In this document: positions 1 to 7,806 of the stretch, one piece after another
How positions within the stretch are numbered: position 1 is the stretch's first letter
Layout of the letters: the number at the start of each line of letters is the position of its first letter
Source: a virus
Length of the DNA: 24,409 nt
IMG/VR virus record: IMGVR_UViG_3300043433_000111
Span: 1 to 24,409 of that record
Strand: one strand, 5' to 3'
Notes under the pieces: model-generated
The model's database searches: none
What the model saw: only the letters and a program-made list of their open reading frames with translations
What the model was told of the DNA's origin: nothing
Position numbers and translations under genes: made by a program

Positions 1-114
1 CTCTATACTATATAAACACTCTGGTAGAAATTGAAGGGTAAAAGTCTTATCTTGTATTCGTTGAGATACTATCCCAGTTGACTTTTTACTAATAATTGTG
101 TTTTTAATATACAT
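1..114 (-). CDS. Partial hypothetical protein running off the left edge
   Basis: An open minus-strand frame starts at an ATG at 114-112 and stays open for 38 codons to the window edge, beginning MYIKNTIISKKSTG. The frame is also open upstream of this ATG back to a stop at 186-184, but with no other ATG in between. A rare start or a longer product cannot be excluded. No family is recognised. The only support is the absence of stops in very AT-rich DNA, plus the fact that nothing else explains these bases. It would be divergent from the gene at 226. Confidence 0.35.
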   Translation of the reverse strand, partial: MYIKNTIISKKSTGIVSQRIQDKTFTLQFLPECLYSIE

Positions 115-225
115 AGTTTTTATATCAAAATTATGCAGTATGTTTGAATATTTTATCAATTTTTTTACGTCTAATTCCTCTTCTTATTTCATAAATATGT
201 ATATTAAAAATTAAATATATAGTTT

Positions 226-558
226 ATGAGAGAATATTTATTTGTATATGGACAGTTTAGAGATACTGCCAAGAAATTATTAAATGATCCAATATTTTGT
301 GGAAAGGCAACAATAGATGGTAAAATCTATAAAGTAAATGATTTTTATCCTGGTTTTGTTGATGGTGATGGGAAAATTTTAGGCGATGTTTATTTAATAG
401 ACCCAACCGTATTTCCAATACTTGACGAATTTGAAGGTGACGAATATATAAGAACTAAAATACATACATCAAGCGATATTGAATGTTGGGTATATAAATA
501 TATACATGATGTTAAAGGGTTCCAAGAAATTAAGGGTGGTGATTGGTGGCTTAGATAA
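226..558 (+). CDS. Gamma-glutamylcyclotransferase-like (AIG2/GGCT fold) protein
   Basis: This 110-residue protein has the hallmarks of the GGCT/AIG2-like fold. The N-terminal strand-turn LFVYGQFR (residues 5-12) matches the family signature V-Y-G-x-x-R. LDEFEGDEY (66-74) matches the family's L-D-x-x-E-G block, where Glu70 is in the position of the catalytic acid. Cellular relatives turn gamma-glutamyl peptides or amines into 5-oxoproline; the role in a phage is unknown. The length is normal for the small bacterial YtfP-like branch. The ATG follows an A/T-rich leader with TTAAATATATAG at 211-222 and no Shine-Dalgarno. It stands alone, convergent with the next gene, and ends three bases before a perfect hairpin terminator. 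Confidence 0.75.
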   Translation: MREYLFVYGQFRDTAKKLLNDPIFCGKATIDGKIYKVNDFYPGFVDGDGKILGDVYLIDPTVFPILDEFEGDEYIRTKIHTSSDIECWVYKYIHDVKGFQEIKGGDWWLR

Positions 559-560
559 AT

Positions 561-590
561 AAAAAAACCTACTATATAGTAGGTTTTTTT
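561..590. terminator. Bidirectional hairpin terminator between convergent genes
   Basis: This is a perfect 30-base palindrome with the stem core AACCTACTAT/ATAGTAGGTT and runs of seven A on the left and seven T on the right, so it works as a factor-independent terminator on both strands. The stop codon and last residues (KKPTI) of the minus-strand gene lie inside the stem. Confidence 0.85.
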
Positions 591-1906
591 GTCGTATTAA
601 TTGGTTCAATTGGTAGTTTACCACCTTTACCTTTTTTCTTCTTATCATGTTCAACTCCTTTTTCAAATTCAGAATAAACATCAGGATAAACTTGTCCATC
701 CGCATCAGTATCATATTGAATATCAAAGAAATCTCCAAAATCTAAAAGACCTGCTCTTGTCAATTCAACTTCACTTATTCTTTTCATATATTTACCTATT
801 TCATTATCAACATCATCAACAAATTTATTAAATAATTTAACCGTGTTGTCGGTAAAAATACCAATCGGTCTTTTTCTTCTTCTATTAAATGACCCAAGTA
901 TTACTTTAAAAATATACTCCAATTTATCACTTTCACTTATATACTCTTTGGTTAATTTATTCTTAATCAATTCAGTATTAATCTTGAATTTGTCTTTATC
1001 AAAAAATTCCGGAACTGTAAAATCAAAGTCAAGTAAATCATTTTTTACTTCTGAGATATAAATATTAAATAGTTTACAAACTAAGTAAATATAAATTTCA
1101 TCTTTTCTATCTCCTTTCAATTTAATACTTTTCAAATCAATTGATTGACAAAAATTAAGAAAATTAATTAATATTAAAGTATAAATTTCAACAAAGTCAG
1201 TATCATTGCTTTCACTAAGTCTTGTATATAAAGGATTTAACAATTCAAATGAAATATCTTTTGATTTACTTCTTATTATCAACTTCTCTATATTTTTCTG
1301 AAAATCATCCTCCATTAAAAATGAATTCTGTAAGATAGGATTTAAAATCTTATAAAAGAAAAATGTAAATGATTTTTCACCAAAAATATATTCTAAATCA
1401 TCAATACTGGTATTGATGAAATATTTTATTGCTTCTATCATTTTTTCAGTTAATTTACCCTGATAGATAACAGGTATTATTTCTACATTAAATAATCTAG
1501 CATACTCATCCAACTCTTCTAATACAAAGTCGTACTTACCTGCTTTATTTATTGCAGTTAAAACTAAATTATTTTTAGGTGTTCTATTATACTCAATGTT
1601 CGCAGGTTGACTATCTGGAAAATACTCAAAACAAAATGACCATCTTTTATTTAAAAGACTTTTTACTCTGTTGTCTAATGAATTAAAATAATTTATAGCA
1701 GGATTGTAATAATTTTGCATTGCCAAATCTATCATATTAATAGACTCACTTGATAATGATTTTGGTTTTATTATAAACTCTTTACCACCCCAACTAACCC
1801 ATATTTTAGATCCTTGTATATCTTCAAATACTACAATTTCATCATTAAATAATTCATTTAATAATTTTTGGTCGTCTAGACCATTTAGTGTTACCAATTT
1901 ACTCAT
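572..1906 (-). CDS. RNA-ligase/nucleotidyltransferase-like protein with degenerate motif I
   Basis: The product is 444 residues from the ATG at 1906. A TTG eight codons upstream is possible but less likely, because the promoter-like box at 1934-1942 then sits only a few bases away. The N-terminal third has a pattern resembling the covalent nucleotidyltransferase (RNA ligase) fold. EDIQGS (28-33) is where motif I, E-K-x-D-G-S, would lie; FCFEYF (91-96) fits motif III; and IEYNRTPKNNLVL (104-116) follows. In motif I the nucleophilic Lys is replaced by Asp29 and the Asp by Gln31, so it is probably not an active ligase. The helical C-terminal two thirds are unrecognised, and the tail is Lys-rich (DKKKKGKGGK). 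The last five codons lie in the terminator hairpin. The fold assignment is from motif memory and moderate; the gene itself is certain. Confidence 0.55.
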   Translation of the reverse strand: MSKLVTLNGLDDQKLLNELFNDEIVVFEDIQGSKIWVSWGGKEFIIKPKSLSSESINMIDLAMQNYYNPAINYFNSLDNRVKSLLNKRWSFCFEYFPDSQPANIEYNRTPKNNLVLTAINKAGKYDFVLEELDEYARLFNVEIIPVIYQGKLTEKMIEAIKYFINTSIDDLEYIFGEKSFTFFFYKILNPILQNSFLMEDDFQKNIEKLIIRSKSKDISFELLNPLYTRLSESNDTDFVEIYTLILINFLNFCQSIDLKSIKLKGDRKDEIYIYLVCKLFNIYISEVKNDLLDFDFTVPEFFDKDKFKINTELIKNKLTKEYISESDKLEYIFKVILGSFNRRRKRPIGIFTDNTVKLFNKFVDDVDNEIGKYMKRISEVELTRAGLLDFGDFFDIQYDTDADGQVYPDVYSEFEKGVEHDKKKKGKGGKLPIEPINTTKKPTI

Positions 1907-1933
1907 AATTTGATTTCTGTTTTTTATCAAACT

Positions 1934-1942
1934 TATATATTG
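1934..1942 (-). promoter_or_regulatory. Late-promoter-like box CAATATATA
   Basis: On the minus strand CAATATATAAG lies about 28 bases upstream of the ATG at 1906, at the same distance and with nearly the same sequence as the boxes before the genes starting at 20279, 14471 and 14552. It falls in the short gap between two minus-strand genes. Confidence 0.45.
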
Positions 1943-1945
1943 TTT

Positions 1946-2236
1946 TTACTCGTCTTGTTTTTCTTGAAAGAAGAAAATTACAGTATCTAGGTTTTCTTTA
2001 TTATAACCATCTAATGGTGAACCACCAGATTTTAAATAGTCTTGATACATTTGATTATACTCATCTATTGTATAAATTCGACCACCCAATTCACTATATA
2101 TGACATCGGTGTCATAACCGGTTATAGTTTTATTTTGTAGTCTAGTTTCACCATATCCCGGACCAACCGGACCAACCATCTCAGTACCTGATATTGCTTC
2201 ATTAAATTGAGTAAATTTCTTAATTATCATTATCAT
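1946..2236 (-). CDS. Small hypothetical protein with capsid-targeting-like N-terminus
   Basis: This is a 96-residue protein of no recognised family. Two starts are possible, ATG at 2236 and ATG at 2230; the second gives MIIKKFTQFNEAISG. This N-terminus (basic, Phe, then F-N-E-A) resembles the tags on the genes at 14552, 15645 and 16411, and the T4 capsid-targeting peptide MKTYQEFIAEA. A Gly/Pro-rich stretch follows (VGPVGPGYGE), then an acidic C-terminal half. The start overlaps the end of the preceding gene by 17 bases, or 11 with the second start, suggesting translational coupling on one mRNA. Confidence 0.7.
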   Translation of the reverse strand: MIMIIKKFTQFNEAISGTEMVGPVGPGYGETRLQNKTITGYDTDVIYSELGGRIYTIDEYNQMYQDYLKSGGSPLDGYNKENLDTVIFFFQEKQDE

Positions 2237-2684
2237 TTATAGTTATTTTTTCAAAATATTCATCTTGCTCTTGTAATGAATAATTACATTTTTTTTTATT
2301 ATAAACTATATTATAAAGAAATTTATCACTTAATTTATGAGTTTCATTTTTCATTATAATTAAACCAAATTCTTCATCATAGTTATTTTCAATACTCACA
2401 ACTGGTAATCCAATTAAACCATCTCTATCATGTAAGTCACAAATTATTAATTTATTTCTATCCAATAAATCTTTAACTCGTTCACATGTAGTATTCTTAG
2501 AAAGATACATAAAGTCCCTATCATCTTGTATCTTATTATTATAAAGCTCTATAAATCTCTTTTCCCTATTTGATAGTTCATCATTTTTACTAACCTTATC
2601 AAATATTCTATTAACTTCTATTTCTTTTAATGACTCACCAAGGAAATAATGACGTAATGTTCTTTTAATACTCATGTCTTCCAT
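2220..2684 (-). CDS. Hypothetical protein
   Basis: The 154-residue product is not recognised. ATG codons at 2684 (MEDMSIK) and 2675 (MSIKRT) are both possible. The second fits better with the TTAATATATA box at 2700-2709, since other genes here show 21-30 bases between box and ATG. The protein is highly charged. The first half is likely alpha-helical (LKEIEVNRIFDKVSKND, LSNREKRFIELYNNK), and a short beta-rich part follows around residues 80-110 (LIICDLHDRDGLIGLPVVSI). No signal peptide or membrane segment is seen. It heads a minus-strand transcript with the two genes downstream and is divergent from the tape measure gene at 2765. Confidence 0.7.
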   Translation of the reverse strand: MEDMSIKRTLRHYFLGESLKEIEVNRIFDKVSKNDELSNREKRFIELYNNKIQDDRDFMYLSKNTTCERVKDLLDRNKLIICDLHDRDGLIGLPVVSIENNYDEEFGLIIMKNETHKLSDKFLYNIVYNKKKCNYSLQEQDEYFEKITINDNDN

Positions 2685-2699
2685 AATTTTTTTGTATCT

Positions 2700-2709
2700 T
2701 ATATATTAA
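2700..2709 (-). promoter_or_regulatory. Late-promoter-like box TTAATATATA
   Basis: An exact minus-strand TTAATATATA (followed by AG) sits in the divergent gap, 16 or 25 bases upstream of the two possible starts of the minus-strand gene. The same ten bases precede four other transcription units in this window. Confidence 0.5.
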
Positions 2710-2764
2710 TTAATAATTATAGCATAAATACTTAAAAGGATTAAAAGTTTTATATATAGTTAGT

Positions 2765-5700
2765 ATGGATAAACAGTTATTAAATGCGTTAGATAATCTA
2801 TCAGAAGCACTTGTTATGATTTCGGAAGCCCTTGAAAAGAAAGGTACTAGTAATACTACGACTACTAATGTTTTACAGAGTGGTGATTTTTCAAAACAAA
2901 TTAAAGAAATTAATGCAGGTGTAAAATCTATAAAGTCGGATACTCAGGAAATTCTAAAAAATCAAAAAACAATTTTAGAAATATCTAAAAGTAAAGAGAA
3001 AAAAACAGGACTTTTTGAAGAAACCGCTGATAAAAAATCGGAAAGTAATATCAAAAAAGGCGTTAGTACTATTCTATTGATTGCAGTTGGTGTATTGGCA
3101 ATAGGACTCGCATTTAAATTAGTAGGTAGTGTTGACTTTTTATCGGTCATTGGACTATCAATGGCAATTCTTGTAATAGCGGTGGCATTTGAAAAGTTGG
3201 CTAAACTAAAACTAACACAGGATGATGCAATAAATACAACAAAGATACTGGTAATGATGGCACTGGGTATAACCGTATCATCTTGGATATTAAGTTTAGT
3301 AAGACCAATTGGTGTTACACAGGCACTTACTGCCATATTAATAGCAGGTATGTTTACTGTAATATCATTTGGTATTTCAAAAATATTAAAAGCATTAGGT
3401 GGTGAAAATGTTGTTACATTAGGTAAAAGTATTTTATTACTACCTATTTTACTACCAGCAATAGCATTAGGAATAACTTTATCATCCTGGGTATTATCCG
3501 CAGTCACACCAATAACACTAGGTCAAGCAGTTACTTCTATATTAATAGCAGGTATGTTTACTGTAATATCATTTGGCATTTCAAAAATATTAAAAGCATT
3601 AGGTGGTGAAAATGTTGTTACATTAGGTAAAAGTATTTTATTACTACCTATTTTACTACCAGCAATAGCATTAGGAATAACTTTATCATCCTGGGTACTA
3701 CAAATGGTTACACCAATAAGTTTTACACAAGCAATTACTTCTATATTGATAGCAGGTATGTTTACTGTAATATCATTTGGCATGGCAAAATTACTAAAAT
3801 CTCTTGAAGGTATTAGTCCAGGAACGATAGTTGGTGCGGTATTTATACTACCATTATTATTACCAGCAATGGCATTGGCCATCGCAGTATCATCACACGC
3901 ACTTGGTATGGTGATGCCTATAACCTTTGCACAATTTATTACTGCAATAGGTATATCAATTTTATTTATAGCATTTGCATTTGCTCTTAAATTAATTTTA
4001 CCAGTTGTTGGTAAGTTAGATATGGGTACTGTTATAAAAATACCTTTAGTTTTTACACTCTTAACTTTAGCAATTGCAGCATCGGCATATATATTATTCC
4101 AAGCACAAGAATACCTTAATGGTATATCATTTGGATCAATGATCAAAATACTGGTATTTAGTGTTTGTTTAGCAATATCTATAGCAGTTGTTGCCGCCGC
4201 AATGTGGGTTGTTAATAAATTAGGTAACCCAGAAACCTATTTCGCAGGTGGTATTTCATTGGTAATAATAGCAACTGCCATTATGGTGAGTTCATTGATA
4301 GTATCAGAAGGTAAATATGAAAAATACCCAGACTGGAAATGGTCTTTAGGTGTCGGACTTTCATTATTGACATTTGGTTTGGCCGCAGTTGAATTAGGAA
4401 CAATTGCAATGACTGGTGTTGGTGCTTTAGCCATATTAGCAGGAGCAGTTGCCATATTAGTAGTGGCGGCAACAGTAGTTGCGACTTCACACATTTTAGA
4501 CAAAGGTAAATATGAGAAATATCCAACTCTTGATTGGTCTATGGGAGTAGGTTTAAGTATGGTTGGATTTGGTATGGCTATGAGTACAATGGGTACATTT
4601 ATACTTGGATCACTTGGATTGGGTATGATAGCACTAATGACCGGTTCTAAGGCAGTATTAATGATAGCACAAACAATTGTTGATACATCATTTATATTAA
4701 GAAAGGGTAATTATACAGGAGGACCTACAAAAGCTTGGTCAGAGGGTATATCTCTTGCAATTGGAGCATTTTCACCAGTTTATGCAGCACTCAACAATGC
4801 AGGTTTCTTCAGTGTTAAAGTAACACCAGAACAAATGAGTTCTGGTATAATAAGTATTACCGATGGCATAATAACCGCGGCAAATAAATTTGCGAGTGTT
4901 AAAACATCATTTAAAAATGGACCTAGTAAAGCTTGGTCTGAAGGTGTTGGATTAGCAATTTCAGCATTTTCACCAGTTTATAAAGCACTTAGTTCAGGAG
5001 GATTCTTTAGTATTAAATTAACACCAGAACAAATGAGTTCTGGTATAATAAGTATAGTGGATGGTATAATACTTGCTGCAAATAAATTTTCAGAAAGTAA
5101 AGCGTCATTTAGTAGTGGACCAACAAAAGCTTGGTCTGAAGGTGTTGGTTCTGCAATGATAGCATTTAGTCCGATATTTAAAGCACTAAATAATGTAGGT
5201 TTATTCACATCAGGAAATGATGTAGTTGAAAGTATATTTAAAGGAATAACTTGGACGGCACAAGCAATTGTAAATGTTGCACATAAATTTTCAAAAGTAA
5301 AATCTAATGTTTGGGATTCTTATCCTAAGAAAGAATGGGTTAGTTCAGTAAAATCAATAATAAGTACATTTGTTGGTATAACCAACAGCATAAAGGATAT
5401 AAACTGGATTGAAATGGGTTCTATTGATAGAGTTGCATCTAAAATGGTCAATACTGCAAAAATATTAAGCAACGGTACTAGATTTTTTAATACAAGAATA
5501 GATCCTAATTATATCAGAAGTCTATCATCTAATGTTATTGGATTTGCAAATTTGGCAAAAAAACTAACAGAAATTAATAAAGGAGAAGGTGTTATAAAAA
5601 CTTTATTTGGACAGGATCCAGTATCACAAACTGCAAATTCAATGGTTAAATTAGCAAGTGCTTATGATAAACTAGCAAATGCCTTGAAAAAATTCGGTGG

Positions 5701-6076
5701 TGCACTATCATCAATAGATGGTAATAAAGTAAACTTAATAAGAAAATTAACAGGTAATTTAGCAGTACTTGCCGCAATGAATGAACAGGCTTTTAGTAAT
5801 ATGATGTCAACTTTAGAAAATAAGGCCAGTGTATTCAGTAAATTACTTGATTCTGATGTTAGTGGTGCAAAACGTCCAATGGTTGGTGCTAGAGAAGATA
5901 AAAAAGGAGGTATTATAAAAGAAAGATCAAAATCTAAATATGGTGATACTCATCAACAATTAGATATAGTAATTGACTTATTAGCAAATATAAATCATTC
6001 AACCTCTTCACTAGACGAGTATATCGCAAGTAAAGGATTCCAAGCAGACGCAGTTGTAGATTTAACCATGAAATAA
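2765..6076 (+). CDS. Probable tail tape measure protein, repetitive and membrane-helix rich
   Basis: The protein has 1103 residues. Residues 1-95 are polar and helical (coiled-coil-like, LLNALDNLSEALVMISEALEKK). Residues about 100-650 are a long series of Gly/Ala/Ile/Val-rich hydrophobic helices. After that come Ser/Thr/Gly-rich repeats and a hydrophilic helical C-terminus. This layout, the length and the position with tail genes fit a tape measure protein, which sets tail length and can span the host inner membrane during DNA entry. No catalytic domain is visible. Two tandem repeat families occur: a 68-residue unit near residues 191, 259 and 327, and a 66-residue unit near 653, 719 and 785. 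A further related motif (GKYEKYP...WSxGVGLS) appears twice before the second family. It is the first gene of a four-gene plus-strand operon. A different large membrane-active structural protein is the main alternative. Confidence 0.6.
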   Translation: MDKQLLNALDNLSEALVMISEALEKKGTSNTTTTNVLQSGDFSKQIKEINAGVKSIKSDTQEILKNQKTILEISKSKEKKTGLFEETADKKSESNIKKGVSTILLIAVGVLAIGLAFKLVGSVDFLSVIGLSMAILVIAVAFEKLAKLKLTQDDAINTTKILVMMALGITVSSWILSLVRPIGVTQALTAILIAGMFTVISFGISKILKALGGENVVTLGKSILLLPILLPAIALGITLSSWVLSAVTPITLGQAVTSILIAGMFTVISFGISKILKALGGENVVTLGKSILLLPILLPAIALGITLSSWVLQMVTPISFTQAITSILIAGMFTVISFGMAKLLKSLEGISPGTIVGAVFILPLLLPAMALAIAVSSHALGMVMPITFAQFITAIGISILFIAFAFALKLILPVVGKLDMGTVIKIPLVFTLLTLAIAASAYILFQAQEYLNGISFGSMIKILVFSVCLAISIAVVAAAMWVVNKLGNPETYFAGGISLVIIATAIMVSSLIVSEGKYEKYPDWKWSLGVGLSLLTFGLAAVELGTIAMTGVGALAILAGAVAILVVAATVVATSHILDKGKYEKYPTLDWSMGVGLSMVGFGMAMSTMGTFILGSLGLGMIALMTGSKAVLMIAQTIVDTSFILRKGNYTGGPTKAWSEGISLAIGAFSPVYAALNNAGFFSVKVTPEQMSSGIISITDGIITAANKFASVKTSFKNGPSKAWSEGVGLAISAFSPVYKALSSGGFFSIKLTPEQMSSGIISIVDGIILAANKFSESKASFSSGPTKAWSEGVGSAMIAFSPIFKALNNVGLFTSGNDVVESIFKGITWTAQAIVNVAHKFSKVKSNVWDSYPKKEWVSSVKSIISTFVGITNSIKDINWIEMGSIDRVASKMVNTAKILSNGTRFFNTRIDPNYIRSLSSNVIGFANLAKKLTEINKGEGVIKTLFGQDPVSQTANSMVKLASAYDKLANALKKFGGALSSIDGNKVNLIRKLTGNLAVLAAMNEQAFSNMMSTLENKASVFSKLLDSDVSGAKRPMVGAREDKKGGIIKERSKSKYGDTHQQLDIVIDLLANINHSTSSLDEYIASKGFQADAVVDLTMK
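3334..3790 (+). repeat. 204-base tandem repeat within the tape measure gene
   Basis: Three copies begin at about 3334, 3538 and 3742, exactly 204 bases (68 codons) apart. About 160 bases of copies 1 and 2 are almost identical: I see one silent difference (GGT/GGC) and one near the end (GTATTA/GTACTA). Copy 3 matches for about the first 45 bases and then diverges. The near identity points to a recent in-frame duplication. Confidence 0.9.
4721..5190 (+). repeat. 198-base (66-codon) diverged tandem repeat
   Basis: Three units begin at 4721, 4919 and 5117, exactly 198 bases apart, each opening GP(T/S)KAWSEG followed by A(F)SP(V/I)(Y/F)xALxxxG. Units 1 and 2 also share TPEQMSSGIISI. Identity is clear in protein but lower in DNA, so this duplication is older than the 204-base one. 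Confidence 0.85.
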
Positions 6077-6110
6077 TTAAACTAATTGTAAATTAATAGT
6101 ATAATATACT

Positions 6111-6545
6111 ATGAAACGAATATCTTTTTTAAAAAAAATGCAACTTTTTCTTTACTTCAAAAGAATTTTAAAGGAAAATAAAGTACAATTAGAACAAAAT
6201 TTAAATATAAGAATCGATGATGCTTATAGACTTTATACTGTTTTAAATGTACCAGAGGAACTAATAGGTGAGGCATTCTCTATTAAAAAATCTGATATTG
6301 ATAAAATATCAGAAAGTTATATCAGAGAATATACAATGAGTGTTGCGAAATTTCTAAATACTATTGGACTATCGGAACTTTTTCAATCATATGAAGTTAA
6401 AAAAGTTGATAAACTTTCATACTTAGTTGTAATTGGATTTTCATTATTTAAAACTAATAAATTTTATGATAAAATATATTATAGAGTCATACCAATAATA
6501 ACGTTATTTATGATTATCATCATATCATACTTTTTACTAAAATAA
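6111..6545 (+). CDS. Small tail-anchored hypothetical protein
   Basis: This 144-residue protein has a basic, partly hydrophobic N-terminus (KRISFLKKMQLFLYFKRILK), a soluble helical middle, and one strong membrane segment at the very C-terminus (VIPIITLFMIIIISYFLL, about residues 125-143). It is probably anchored by its tail with the bulk in the cytoplasm. The family is not recognised. It starts 35 bases after the tape measure gene and has no Shine-Dalgarno. Membership in the operon suggests a link to tail assembly or to a membrane step, but that is inference. Confidence 0.7.
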   Translation: MKRISFLKKMQLFLYFKRILKENKVQLEQNLNIRIDDAYRLYTVLNVPEELIGEAFSIKKSDIDKISESYIREYTMSVAKFLNTIGLSELFQSYEVKKVDKLSYLVVIGFSLFKTNKFYDKIYYRVIPIITLFMIIIISYFLLK

Positions 6546-6590
6546 ACTTTTCAATAATTTAAATTATAACTATTAAAATATATATAAAAT

Positions 6591-7022
6591 ATGAATGATA
6601 ATTTTTATGAAGTATCTGATGATACTATAACAGATTTTTTTGATGTTTTTAACAAAAAAACATTCCCTATTAAAATAGACTTTCAATTTCAAGGACACAA
6701 AAAGCAAAAAAGTATGATAAAGATTACTAAAATTGCAGATAATATGTGTGCCATTTTAAATAAAGAATTGTTAGTAACTGTAAACGAGGACTTGATGATT
6801 GCATTTGATGAAGAATCAAGAACTATATTAATTGAACAAGAAATTGATAAAATTAATATGAATATCGATAGTGGTAAAATTAAATTGGTAAAAACTGATT
6901 TAAATACATTTGCCTCTTTGGTAAATAAATATGGTGTTGAAAAAGTAAGTAGAGCAAATCAAGTTGAATCTTTATTTATCGAACAAAAAGAAGATGAAAA
7001 AGAAGATAGTTTCATCATATAA
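6591..7022 (+). CDS. Conserved phage protein of unknown function
   Basis: The product has 143 residues, is acidic, and has no membrane segment. It shows a beta-rich start and a long helix (DEESRTILIEQEIDKINMN) followed by VNKYGVEKVSRANQVESLF. The central part looks vaguely like the putative metallopeptidase-like proteins of T4-type phages. The helix carries EQEID where a HExxH zinc site would be expected, so if related it would be inactive; this is from memory and weak. It lies between two other small genes, with 45 and 16 bases of spacing, in the tape measure operon. A role in tail or head assembly is possible but unproven. Confidence 0.65.
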   Translation: MNDNFYEVSDDTITDFFDVFNKKTFPIKIDFQFQGHKKQKSMIKITKIADNMCAILNKELLVTVNEDLMIAFDEESRTILIEQEIDKINMNIDSGKIKLVKTDLNTFASLVNKYGVEKVSRANQVESLFIEQKEDEKEDSFII

Positions 7023-7038
7023 AAATAAGTAAAATAAA

Positions 7039-7710
7039 ATGTCAAAAACAATAGAAACAAATGTAATTAAACCTCAGATTAACTTCACTGAGAATCTTAA
7101 TGATTATATTCTTATAACTAAAGAATCTGAAAATAAATTAGACCTGAAGTCAAAAGAAATTACCAAATTCATCAATACAACTATTGGTAAAGGTAAATCA
7201 GATGAAGAAAAAGATGCACTTTATAATAATGCACAAATAATTTGGAAACAATATTCAGAGTTATTACAAGATACAAAATATAATTTTAATCTGAATAAAT
7301 CACAATGGAAATTTTTAACAGACTTAATTCTGAATAAATTAGAATATGATGTAAATACAGTATTTCTTGCCATAGAACTTACCGATTTATTTGATACAAT
7401 GAAATCAACTAAATATTCTGATGAATATCAATTATTTCCTTTCCAAGTAAATGCAACAGAAGTTACTTATATTTACCATTTAATTTCAACTTATAAAATT
7501 AAAGGGTTGACTAAAGATGCTTACACATTTTCTCAAATTCTTCGTAAAATTGGTGATGTTAGTAAAGTATTCAATTACTACGAAACACTTGGTAAAAATC
7601 TATCATCCGATGTTCAAGACTGGGTAGCTTGTTTTGAAGAAGGTGTAGAACGCGAAATTGAATCCAATTATAATGAACATCTACAAAATATTATTAATAG
7701 AAAAATTTAA
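7039..7710 (+). CDS. Conserved hypothetical phage protein
   Basis: The 223-residue product is mostly alpha-helical and soluble, with no signal peptide, membrane helix, or metal or nucleotide motif that I can see. Notable stretches are the Lys/Asp-rich N-terminal third, WKFLTDLILNKLEYDVNTVFLAIELTD in the middle, and an acidic end (WVACFEEGVEREIESNYNEH). It starts 16 bases after the previous gene and is the last gene before the terminator at 7755-7790, so it is probably co-expressed with the tape measure protein. A structural or chaperone role would fit the context, but nothing in the sequence proves it. Confidence 0.65.
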   Translation: MSKTIETNVIKPQINFTENLNDYILITKESENKLDLKSKEITKFINTTIGKGKSDEEKDALYNNAQIIWKQYSELLQDTKYNFNLNKSQWKFLTDLILNKLEYDVNTVFLAIELTDLFDTMKSTKYSDEYQLFPFQVNATEVTYIYHLISTYKIKGLTKDAYTFSQILRKIGDVSKVFNYYETLGKNLSSDVQDWVACFEEGVEREIESNYNEHLQNIINRKI

Positions 7711-7754
7711 ATCAAACTGAATTAGAGTTTGAAGAAGTAAAATAATAATTATTT

Positions 7755-7790
7755 AAAAACCTCTTAATTTTAAAAATTAAGAGGTTTTTT
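7755..7790. terminator. Hairpin terminator of the tape measure operon
   Basis: A long stem, AAAACCTCTTAATTTT paired with AAAATTAAGAGGTTTT, ends in a T run. It is shaped to work on the plus strand after the gene ending at 7710, and by symmetry on the minus strand. Confidence 0.85.
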
Positions 7791-7806
7791 TATTTATATA
7801 TAAATA
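7791..7806. promoter_or_regulatory. 16-base palindrome made of two opposed TATAAATA boxes
   Basis: TATTTATATATAAATA is a perfect palindrome. Each half is the T4 late promoter consensus TATAAATA, one on each strand. It fills the space between the terminator and the glycosyltransferase ATG, which it touches. A plus-strand promoter here would place transcription start at or inside the annotated ORF, so the box may be coincidental, may serve a leaderless message, or may serve a start further in. Confidence 0.4.

Noticed and set aside
2962-4503. Several long open frames on the minus strand opposite the tape measure gene
   Set aside because: They are mirror images of the Ile/Ala-rich, repetitive coding strand, with no start signals and biased Asn/Ile/Pro composition. 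They are shadows.
3334-5190. CRISPR-like or satellite array
   Set aside because: The repeats are contiguous, in frame, 198-204 bases long and code for protein segments, without unique spacers.
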